DNA of 40,971 nucleotides from Opitutaceae bacterium (lineage in GTDB: Bacteria; Verrucomicrobiota; Verrucomicrobiia; Opitutales; Opitutaceae). Positions 16,473-23,275 of this stretch are shown here, one piece after another. The notes beneath the pieces are model-generated. The model searched no databases. It had not been told where the DNA came from and saw nothing but the letters and a program-made list of their open reading frames with translations. A program made the translations under genes and the position numbers. Location: assembly GCA_947474995.1 (NCBI GenBank), contig CANJNJ010000033.1, forward strand, positions 1-40,971, given 5' to 3'. Every line of letters starts with the position of its first letter. Within the stretch, counting starts at the first letter, position 1.

Positions 16473-17465
16473 ATGACCGCCGCCACCCCCTGGCCCCCTG
16501 CCCTCGCCGGCACTCCGGCAGTCGCCGTGATCGAGCAGGCCATCGCGCGCCAGCGGCTCTCGCACAGTTTATTGCTCCACGGCGACGACCACGAATTATT
16601 GGAAGCCATCGCCCTGGCGATCGCCGACCGGCTGTTGCATCCAGCGGAGTCCGCCACCGGCGCGGCCATGAAGGCCACGACTTCGGCGCGCTTCGCCCCC
16701 GCGCAGCACCCCGACTGCTTTGCCCTGCGACCGGCGGGTAAAATGCGGCAAATCTCCGCCGACGCCACCCGCGCGCTCATCACCAAGGTTCAGGTTTCGC
16801 CGGCCCTGGCACCGCGCAAAGTGGCCATCCTCCACGAGGTCGATCGGATGAACGTCCAGGCGGCCAATATTTTCCTCAAGACGCTGGAGGAGCCGCCGGC
16901 CAACACGACGCTGCTGCTGCTCACGACGCGCCCCTATGCGCTGCTGCCGACCATTCGGAGCCGCGTCCTGCATTTTCGTTTTCCGTCCGCCGCCTCCGTC
17001 GTCGCGGTCGATGGCTGGGAAGCCTGGCTCGGCGACTATCGCGCGTGGCTCGGTCGGCTGGCCGAAGGCGCGACGACCGACAAGCACGCCGTGGCGGATC
17101 ACGTTTTCACCCTCTACGGTTTGGTCGCCCGGTTCAACGCCGTGCTCGAGTTCGCGACCGACGCGACCTGGAAGCTGCAAAAGGAAAAATTGCCGGCCGA
17201 CCTCGACGACGACGAGCAGATCGCGATTGAAACCGGCATCGCCAACGGGCTCCGGTCGCGGCTGTTCATCGAGGTCGAGCAGGCCACGCTCACCTTCGCG
17301 CTGCCGCGATTGCTCGCGGGCGATGACGTCACGCGTCGCGCCCTGACCACGGCGATCGACAAGCTCGAGCACAACGTCCGGCTGCTGCGGTTGAACCTCA
17401 ACGAAGCCGCCGCGCTGGAAGATTTTCTGCTGGCCTCGCTGCGCATCTGGTCGCGCCGCAGCTGA
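16473..17465 (+). CDS. holB: DNA polymerase III subunit delta-prime
   Basis: A 330-residue clamp-loader subunit. The N-terminal part contains AIARQRLSHSLLLHGDDH, where the P-loop is degenerate, as is normal for delta-prime. The middle has KVAILHEVDRMNVQAANIFLKTLEEPPANTTLLLLTT, then ALLPTIRSRVLHFRFP with the SRC-like arginine-finger segment (here SRV). It would open the sliding clamp with tau/gamma and delta at the replication fork. The zinc-binding cysteines of classic E. coli HolB are not evident. Its position after tmk supports the call. The C-terminal 130 residues are divergent, so a DnaX-like paralogue is the alternative. Confidence 0.85.
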   Translation: MTAATPWPPALAGTPAVAVIEQAIARQRLSHSLLLHGDDHELLEAIALAIADRLLHPAESATGAAMKATTSARFAPAQHPDCFALRPAGKMRQISADATRALITKVQVSPALAPRKVAILHEVDRMNVQAANIFLKTLEEPPANTTLLLLTTRPYALLPTIRSRVLHFRFPSAASVVAVDGWEAWLGDYRAWLGRLAEGATTDKHAVADHVFTLYGLVARFNAVLEFATDATWKLQKEKLPADLDDDEQIAIETGIANGLRSRLFIEVEQATLTFALPRLLAGDDVTRRALTTAIDKLEHNVRLLRLNLNEAAALEDFLLASLRIWSRRS

Positions 17466-17469
17466 CCCC

Positions 17470-17537
17470 GTTTGTCGTCCCGCCTTCAGGCGGTTGCGAA
17501 GGCTCTTAGTTCCGACTGAAGCCGGAACTACAAACCG
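17470..17537. repeat. Inverted repeat, family A copy 1
   Basis: A TTTGTCGTCCCGCCTTCAGG arm followed by a right arm ending GAAGCCGGAACTACAAAC. Related elements lie at 18793, 27096 and 28204. It sits after holB and may act as a transcript end. Confidence 0.8.
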
Positions 17538-17635
17538 AGCCCCCTCAAAACCTGGCCTGCGCCCCGTTATCTCACGCGAGTGATTTCGCTTTGCGCCGCC
17601 CGCCAGCGCCGTCAACTATTGTCGCCACTTCCCCC

Positions 17636-18757
17636 ATGAAATCCCCCCGCTCCGATTCAAATCCGTCCTCCTCCGAAACTCGCTCCGCCGCCGTGTCGCG
17701 CCGGGATTTCCTGCGCACGTCCGCCACCGCGGCGGTCGGCGCCCTGGTTCTCCCCGGTGTCGCCAAGGCCGAGCGCGACTGGACCAACGTCCAGCCAGTG
17801 CGTTATCCGGACACGGACATCGTCGCCCTCGATCCTCGTTTCAACAAATACAAGATCGGCAATACGCCCATTCAGCGCCTGCACGTGGGCACGATGTGGG
17901 CCGAGGGCCCGGCGTGGAATGCGGTGGGGCGTTACCTGCTGTGGAGTGACATCCCCAACGACCGGCAGATGCGCTGGATCGAGGACGACAACCGCGTCAC
18001 GGTTTTTCGTCAGCCCGCCGGCAACAGCAACGGCAACACCTTCGACTGGGAGGGCCGGCAGATCGCGTGCGAGCACGGCAATCGCCGCGTCGTCCGCTAC
18101 GAGCACAACGGCGGCTTCACCGTGCTGGCTGACAAATTTGAGGGAAAGGCCTTCAACGCCCCGAACGATGTCGTGGTGCACCCCGACGGCGGTATCTGGT
18201 TCACGGACCCGGGCTACGGCAGTCTCGGAAATTACGAAGGGCACAAGGGCGAACTGCTCCTGAAGGAGGCGACCTATCGAATCGACGGAAAGACCGGGAA
18301 ACTCGCGAAGGTGTCGGAAGACGGGTTCAAGCCGAATGGCCTGTGCTTTTCGCCGGATTACAAGAAACTCTACATCGCTGACACCGGTTCATCGCACTAC
18401 CCGAACGCGCCGAAAAACATCCTCGTGTGCGACGTCATCGACGGCACGAAACTCGGCAAGGCCCGTGAATTCACCTCGATGAAGATGGCCATGAAGGGCG
18501 GCGAGCAGGCGGGAATGGCCGATGGCATCCGGGCCGACGTCGACGGAAATATCTGGGCCGCGGGCGGCTGGGTGGGCGACGGCTACGACGGTGTGCACGT
18601 ATTTGCGCCCGACGGCCAGCGCATCGGGCTGATCAAACTGCCGGAGATTCCCTCCAACCTTTGTTTCGGCGGCGGGAAGCGCAACCGGCTGTTCATCACG
18701 GCCAGCCAGTCGCTCTACTCGGTCTACGTCGAAACGCAGGGCGCGCACATCACGTAA
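17636..18757 (+). CDS. Tat-exported SMP-30/gluconolactonase-like protein
   Basis: A 373-residue secreted six-bladed beta-propeller. The N-terminus carries a twin-arginine signal, SRRDFLRTSATAAVGALVLP, with cleavage after GVAKA. SMP-30 features follow: MWAEGPAWN (the metal-ligand Glu), FNAPNDVVVHPDGGIWFTDPGYG (the ligand Asn and propeller blade), PNGLCFSPDYKKLYIADTG, and GMADGIRADVDGNIWAAGG (the ligand Asp). Such enzymes hydrolyse sugar lactones to sugar acids in a metal-dependent way. Export by Tat implies folding with metal in the cytoplasm and action in the periplasm. It stands alone between repeat elements and is convergent with the SUMF1-like gene. Substrate is unknown. The ATG at 17636 was chosen because it directly precedes the signal peptide. 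Confidence 0.93.
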   Translation: MKSPRSDSNPSSSETRSAAVSRRDFLRTSATAAVGALVLPGVAKAERDWTNVQPVRYPDTDIVALDPRFNKYKIGNTPIQRLHVGTMWAEGPAWNAVGRYLLWSDIPNDRQMRWIEDDNRVTVFRQPAGNSNGNTFDWEGRQIACEHGNRRVVRYEHNGGFTVLADKFEGKAFNAPNDVVVHPDGGIWFTDPGYGSLGNYEGHKGELLLKEATYRIDGKTGKLAKVSEDGFKPNGLCFSPDYKKLYIADTGSSHYPNAPKNILVCDVIDGTKLGKAREFTSMKMAMKGGEQAGMADGIRADVDGNIWAAGGWVGDGYDGVHVFAPDGQRIGLIKLPEIPSNLCFGGGKRNRLFITASQSLYSVYVETQGAHIT

Positions 18758-18792
18758 TTGGCTTCGCGCCGGGACAGGACAGGAATGCCCGA

Positions 18793-18873
18793 GTTTGTAG
18801 TTCCGCCTTCAGGCGGAAGGATTGGCGTTGGCGGACGCCAACCGGATTCCGTCTAAAGGCCGGAACTACAAAC
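18793..18873. repeat. Inverted repeat, family A copy 2
   Basis: Outer arms GTTTGTAGTTCCGCCTTCAG and, at the far end, CGGAACTACAAAC. The element lies in the convergent spacer after the gluconolactonase-like gene. Confidence 0.85.
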
Positions 18874-18902
18874 CCAGGGCCAAATCGTCCGGATGCGGGC
18901 AC

Positions 18903-18932
18903 AAAAAAAGGGCGGCCGAAAATCGGCCGCCC
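18903..18932 (-). terminator. Rho-independent terminator of the SUMF1-like gene
   Basis: A perfect 10-base stem, GGGCGGCCGA (18910-18919) with TCGGCCGCCC (18923-18932), and a 3-base loop. Read on the minus strand it is followed by seven T (18903-18909), and it lies 25 bases after the stop of the minus-strand gene. Confidence 0.9.
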
Positions 18933-18957
18933 GCGTTGGGTTAAATAATTCTTTGGC

Positions 18958-20193
18958 TCAGCCCTTCTTCGGCGCCGCGCCACCCTTCTTGGTGGCCGGA
19001 GCGCCGCCACCGTAGGGATTGTTGCCAATCAACGCCCCCGGCTCGGGCGCGTTGGCGGCTCGCGGGGCCACCGTCGAAAGAGCGATGCGGAAGGTGACCC
19101 ACTGATTGGCTGTCATCCCATAGGTGCTCCAGCGATTCGTCGTCATCAGGCCGTGAGCCCCGTACTCGGTCCAACTGCCGCCGCGCATTTCGTGGTGCGG
19201 CATGATGATCTCGCGCTGATTCGGGGAGACCGGGCCCTCGGGATCGACCTGATCATCCGCCGAGTACCGGCCGTACCAGTCATAAACCCAATTCCAGCCA
19301 TTTCCCATCATGTCGTACAGCCCGAACTGGTTCGGCTTCTTCGTCCCAACGGGATTGGGCACGCCACCGCTGTTGCTCCGGATCACGCCGAACTCTTCGG
19401 GGCTCGGATCGTTCGACGGATCGTATCCCGCTTCCTGCGCCCTGGCACGGGCCGGCTTCAGGACCACACCCTTCTTCTTAAACGTCTCGTCCTGCTTCGC
19501 CTTCGCGTCTGGCGCCAACTTTTCCTCGGTCGCGATAATCTCTTTCCAATAACCCGGATCCGCCGCGGAATTGCCGCGCGCGCCATACTCCCACTGCGCT
19601 TCGGTCGGCAGCCGATAAACGTAGCCTTCGGGCAGGCGGCCGGCCGACTGCTCGCGCTCGGTCAACCACGCGCAAAATTGCATGCAATCCGCCCAGCTGA
19701 GGCCAAAAACCGGACAGTCGTCCGTCTGCGTGTAGTTCGCGATGCCGGGGTTGCGCCAGCTCAGGCCCTTCTGCCGCGGCTTGGACTTGGACGTGTAGAT
19801 CCCCGCGTTGCCGATTTCGGACTCCGTGATGTAGCCCGTCGTCTCGACGAAATGGCGGAATTGCCCGACCGTGATCGCGGTCGCACCCATCCAAAAATCT
19901 TTCGTGAAGCTGACCTTGTGCTCGGGCTTTTCGTCGCCCGAACTGCCCACGAAGTCCTCCTTGTGTCCCATCAGGAACGAGGCCTTCGGAATCTTCACCA
20001 TGGTGACGTTGATTCCGGGAATCTTCATCTGCTCGACTTTCTTCGCTTGCTCGGCCGCGTAAATCCCCGCGGCACAGCAGAAGCTAGCCACGGCGACCGC
20101 GACCAGGCCGAGACCGGCACGGAGCGCGTCGGAATGTCCGCGGCGCAAATTTAAGACAGGTTTATGAGGACCGGGAGGTGCGTCGTTTTTCAT
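18958..20193 (-). CDS. Secreted SUMF1/formylglycine-generating-enzyme-fold protein
   Basis: A 411-residue protein with an N-terminal hydrophobic export segment (about 25-47, AGLGLVAVAVASFCCAAGIYA). The SUMF1 fold follows: MVKIPKASFLMGHKEDF, HKVSFTKDFWMGATAITVGQF, DCPVFGLSWADCMQFCAWL, YRLPTEAQWEYGARG, GLYDMMGNGWNWVYDWYG and MRGGSWTEYG. In true formylglycine-generating enzymes a Cys pair lies near the end before GFR; here that part reads TNRWSTYGM and WVTFRIALS with no Cys, so oxidation of sulfatases is unlikely. An unusual insert (about 235-290) and a Gly/Ala/Lys tail are present. No sulfatase gene was found in the window. Likely a binding or structural relative. The ATG at 20193 directly precedes the export signal. 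Confidence 0.9.
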   Translation of the reverse strand: MKNDAPPGPHKPVLNLRRGHSDALRAGLGLVAVAVASFCCAAGIYAAEQAKKVEQMKIPGINVTMVKIPKASFLMGHKEDFVGSSGDEKPEHKVSFTKDFWMGATAITVGQFRHFVETTGYITESEIGNAGIYTSKSKPRQKGLSWRNPGIANYTQTDDCPVFGLSWADCMQFCAWLTEREQSAGRLPEGYVYRLPTEAQWEYGARGNSAADPGYWKEIIATEEKLAPDAKAKQDETFKKKGVVLKPARARAQEAGYDPSNDPSPEEFGVIRSNSGGVPNPVGTKKPNQFGLYDMMGNGWNWVYDWYGRYSADDQVDPEGPVSPNQREIIMPHHEMRGGSWTEYGAHGLMTTNRWSTYGMTANQWVTFRIALSTVAPRAANAPEPGALIGNNPYGGGAPATKKGGAAPKKG

Positions 20194-20234
20194 GGAGATT
20201 ATCGAACTATACTGGGGTGATACCTTCAACTTGG

Positions 20235-20335
20235 CTCTGTCATTCTGAGCGCAGCGAAGAATCCAGCGAGATCCTCGAAGGCCGTGGCGGGGCGCGGCTC
20301 CGAGTGGATTCGGCGTTGCGCTCAGAATGACAGAG
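20235..20335. repeat. Inverted repeat, family E copy 1
   Basis: Perfect 19-base arms, CTCTGTCATTCTGAGCGCA (20235-20253) and its complement at 20317-20335, enclose GAAGAATCC-type inner arms. It lies in the divergent spacer between the SUMF1-like and MetE-like genes, a place that must also hold both promoters. Confidence 0.9.
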
Positions 20336-20453
20336 CGAGCGGGGTCTAAGGAAGGAAGGTACTCATTGAAACCCCGGGCGATTGCCCGCAAGGAGGAAAC
20401 TCCGGCTGCAAACGAATCTTGAGTTTCCCGCCTCCTCCCTGTTTCCCGTTGGC

Positions 20454-21476
20454 ATGCCGTCGATCCCCAAGCGTCCCCGCATTCTCACCACCACCGTAGG
20501 CTCGTACCCGGTGCCCGACTGGCTCGCCGCCCTGCCCAGCGAGCAGGCCGTGGTCGACGCCACGCGCGTCGTGTTCGACTTGCAACGGCAGGCGGGCATC
20601 GATCTGCCGACCGACGGCGAGCTCTACCGCTTCGATGTCAATCACCCCGATACGAACGGGATGATTGAATATTTCATCCGCCCGATGGCCGGCGTGTCGT
20701 CCGTCGTCGGCCGCTCGATCACCGAGGAATTTTCGCGTCACCACCCCATGGGTTTTCGGCGCAAGCCGGCCGGCGTCGTGACGGGCGCACTCGGCGAAGG
20801 CTCGCTCAATCTCCTCGCCGATTGCCAGCGCGCGGCCGCCGTCGCGGGCGGTCCGTTCAAGTTCACCGTGACGAGCCCTTACATGCTCGCGCGCACGTTG
20901 CTCGACCACCACTACGGCAGTTTCGAAAAGCTCACCCTCGCCCTCGGTGAGGTCATCGCGGCGCAAATGCCGGGCCTCCCGGCCCAGTGCATTCAGGTCG
21001 ACGAGGCGAACATCCCCGGCAATCCCGGCGATGCCCCGCTGGCCGCCGCCGCGATGAATCTCGTGCTCGATGCCATGGATCGCGGCACCGAGCGCGCCGT
21101 CCACTTTTGCTTTGGCAACTACGGCGGCCAGACGATTCAGAAGGGCAACTGGGAGAAACTCGCGCGCTTCCTCAACTCCCTGCACACGGATCATCTGGTG
21201 CTGGAGCTGGCGCACCGCCCCGCGAGTGACCTCGACGCCCTCAAGCACATCGACAAGAAAATCTCCCTCGGCATCGGCGTCATCGACATCAAGGTCAACC
21301 ACGTCGAAACCGCCGACGAAGTAGCCGGGCGCATCGCGGCCGTGGAGAAGAAAGTCGGGCCGGACCGCGTCCGCTGGGTGCATCCCGACTGTGGTTTCTG
21401 GATGCTGAAGCGCTCCATCGCCGACCGCAAAATCGAAGCCCTCGTGAAGGGCCGGGATCTCTATCTCGGCAGATAA
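20454..21476 (+). CDS. Cobalamin-independent methionine synthase C-terminal-domain protein
   Basis: A 340-residue zinc-dependent methyltransferase-like protein with the fold of the MetE catalytic half and no N-terminal half. TVGSYPVP opens the barrel. The zinc ligands are recognisable: His217 and Cys219 in VHFCFGN, Glu251 in VLELAHR and Cys313 in HPDCGFW. QVDEANIPG matches the folate-side QVDEPA motif with changed residues. Short MetE homologues of this type use diverse methyl donors, for example methylcobalamin or small methylated compounds, to methylate homocysteine or another thiol. No methionine-pathway neighbour is present, and the next gene is an enolase-superfamily member. The ATG at 20454 was chosen because earlier codons are non-conserved. 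Exact substrate unknown. Confidence 0.9.
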   Translation: MPSIPKRPRILTTTVGSYPVPDWLAALPSEQAVVDATRVVFDLQRQAGIDLPTDGELYRFDVNHPDTNGMIEYFIRPMAGVSSVVGRSITEEFSRHHPMGFRRKPAGVVTGALGEGSLNLLADCQRAAAVAGGPFKFTVTSPYMLARTLLDHHYGSFEKLTLALGEVIAAQMPGLPAQCIQVDEANIPGNPGDAPLAAAAMNLVLDAMDRGTERAVHFCFGNYGGQTIQKGNWEKLARFLNSLHTDHLVLELAHRPASDLDALKHIDKKISLGIGVIDIKVNHVETADEVAGRIAAVEKKVGPDRVRWVHPDCGFWMLKRSIADRKIEALVKGRDLYLGR

Positions 21477-21492
21477 AAACCGATAAATTTTG

Positions 21493-21560
21493 GCCACAAA
21501 TCACACAAATGGCACCAATGACACCCTCCGGCGTCTGTGCCCATTGGTGAAATCTGTGGC
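21493..21560. repeat. Inverted repeat, family H
   Basis: Imperfect 20-base arms (16 of 20 matching), beginning GCCACAAATCACAC at 21493 and ending AAATCTGTGGC at 21560, lie between the MetE-like and enolase-like genes. The right arm overlaps an upstream in-frame ATG (21537) of the next gene. Confidence 0.75.
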
Positions 21561-21581
21561 TTAAAAGCTCCGCTCCTTTTC

Positions 21582-23006
21582 GTGAACACCCTTTCCATCG
21601 AGTCCGCCGAACTCATCCGGGCGGACATCCGGACGCGGCTGCCGTTCAAGTACGGGATCACGACCATGGTGGACGTGCCGCACGTCTTCCTGCGCCTCGT
21701 CGTGCGGACACCCGCGGGAACCTTTCGGGGCGTCGCCGCAGATCACCTGCCGCCGAAATGGTTCACCAAGGACCCGACCCGTTCGGTTCCGGGAGAAATC
21801 GACGACATGATGGCCGTCGTCCAGCACGCCGCGACCGCCGCCCGTGCGCTTTCGGCCCCAACCGTGTTTCGCTTCTGGCAGGAGCTGTGGGCCGCGCAGA
21901 CCGCCTGGGCCACCGCCCAAAGCCACCCGCCCCTCCTCGCTCATTTTGGCACGTCGCTCGTCGAGCGCGCCGTGATCGATGCCGTGACCCGCTCGCAGGG
22001 CGCAAACTTCGAGCGCCTGCTGCAGGCCAATTTCTTTGGCATCAGGCTGGACGAAATCGATCCGACGCTCGGCAGCGCGGAACCCGCGGACCTCCTGCCG
22101 CGCCGGAACTCGGACACGATTCTTTGCCGGCATACGGTGGGCTTGGCCGACCCGTTGACGGATGCGGAAATCGCAGACGCGGACAAACTCCGGGACGGCC
22201 TGCCACAGTCGCTCGAGGCCAACATCCGTCGCTACGGGTTGTGTCATTTCAAGATCAAGACCGACGGCAGCAATCCCGACGGCGCGCTCGCCCGTTTGCG
22301 CGCCGTCTTCGCGGTGCTGGCGCGCGAGGTGAAGAGCGGCCTCGCCTTCAGTCTCGACGGGAACGAGAGCTTTTCCTCCGCCGAGGCGTTCCGGGATTTC
22401 TGGCGACGAGTCGAGGGCGATTCGGCTGTCCAACCCATGCTGCGACACCTCCTGTTCGTCGAACAACCGCTCTCGCGCCTCGTCGCGCTGGATCCGGCTC
22501 GCGCGAATCTGACGTCGTGGGCGGACCGTCCGCCGATCATCATCGACGAGTCCGATGCGGAACTCGCCGACCTGCATCGGGCCCTCGAACTCGGTTACGC
22601 CGGCACCAGCCACAAGAACTGCAAAGGTATTTTCAAGGGTGTGGCCCACGCCTGCCGGCTGCGGCCGCAGGTCAACCGCCCGCGGCTGATCCATTCCGGC
22701 GAGGACCTCTGCAATATCGGTCCGGTGGCGCTCCTCCAGGATCTGGCCGTGCAAGCGGCCCTCGGCGTCGAAAGCGTGGAACGCAACGGCCATCACTATT
22801 TCGCCGGCCTGTCGTCGTGGCCCGCCGGGATTCAGGAGGCGGTGCTGGCAGCCCATCCGGATCTCTATGCCGCCACCGAACGCGGGTGGCCGGCGCTCAT
22901 CGTGCGCGAGGGGAAGATTTCCACGCGCTCGGTGGTGGCCGCGCCCCTGGGCGTCGCGGCGGAATTGCCGTTTGATCAAATCGTCGGACCAAGGTTTTCC
23001 CTTTAG
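21582..23006 (+). CDS. Enolase-superfamily (mandelate racemase-like) enzyme
   Basis: A 474-residue protein if translation starts at GTG 21582; an ATG at 21537 in frame would lie in a repeat arm. The active-site set of the superfamily is present: the base-bearing KxK (Lys224, Lys226) in CHFKIKTDG, then metal ligands Asp259 in FSLDGNES, Glu294 in LFVEQPL and Asp322-Glu323 in IIIDESDAEL, then a distal Lys in GTSHKNCKGIFK. Such enzymes abstract a proton next to a carboxylate, typically to dehydrate or racemise sugar acids. At this length it is larger than classic mandelate racemases (about 360), owing to a longer capping region (about 60-200). It follows the MetE-like gene in the same direction. 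Substrate unknown. Confidence 0.88.
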   Translation: MNTLSIESAELIRADIRTRLPFKYGITTMVDVPHVFLRLVVRTPAGTFRGVAADHLPPKWFTKDPTRSVPGEIDDMMAVVQHAATAARALSAPTVFRFWQELWAAQTAWATAQSHPPLLAHFGTSLVERAVIDAVTRSQGANFERLLQANFFGIRLDEIDPTLGSAEPADLLPRRNSDTILCRHTVGLADPLTDAEIADADKLRDGLPQSLEANIRRYGLCHFKIKTDGSNPDGALARLRAVFAVLAREVKSGLAFSLDGNESFSSAEAFRDFWRRVEGDSAVQPMLRHLLFVEQPLSRLVALDPARANLTSWADRPPIIIDESDAELADLHRALELGYAGTSHKNCKGIFKGVAHACRLRPQVNRPRLIHSGEDLCNIGPVALLQDLAVQAALGVESVERNGHHYFAGLSSWPAGIQEAVLAAHPDLYAATERGWPALIVREGKISTRSVVAAPLGVAAELPFDQIVGPRFSL

Positions 23007-23034
23007 GCCATCAGGCACTTTCGGGCAACGGTCA

Positions 23035-23099
23035 CTGGGGCCGCGACGCCCTCGTCGCGGTTTTCCTCATGCGACGCGGCGAGGGCGCCGCGTCCCCAG
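23035..23099. repeat. Inverted repeat, family C copy 1
   Basis: Arms of about 26 bases (left CTGGGGCCGCGACGCCCTCG, right GCGAGGGCGCCGCGTCCCCAG) with few mismatches. It lies after the enolase-like gene and resembles the element between nuoB and nuoC in layout. Confidence 0.8.
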
Positions 23100-23131
23100 C
23101 AAGACTTCCTTTTCGAGAGTGTTTAGCGTTC

Positions 23132-23160
23132 TTGACCGGCTTGAACGTCGACGCGATAGG
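23132..23160 (+). promoter_or_regulatory. Possible sigma-70 promoter of the cytochrome/propeller gene
   Basis: A -35 TTGACC (23132-23137), 17-base spacer and weak -10 GATAGG (23155-23160), about 115 bases before the start codon. The -35 is good but the -10 matches the consensus at only three positions. Confidence 0.3.
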
Positions 23161-23275
23161 GTCAGCGGAAAAACCGTCGGCATCGGTGTTGCTTCCTCTC
23201 CCTCCTTGTGTTGCGGTTTTTTTCCGAGCCCACTACCCCGTCCGCCCGTGATGAGCGCGTCGGACAAATCAACGA

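Noticed and set aside
18958-20193. Active formylglycine-generating enzyme
   Set aside because: The catalytic Cys pair is missing and no sulfatase lies nearby, so only the fold is claimed.
21561-23018. Minus-strand 485-codon open frame
   Set aside because: It is fully antisense to the enolase-superfamily gene, which has a complete active-site set; the antisense product has no recognisable motif.
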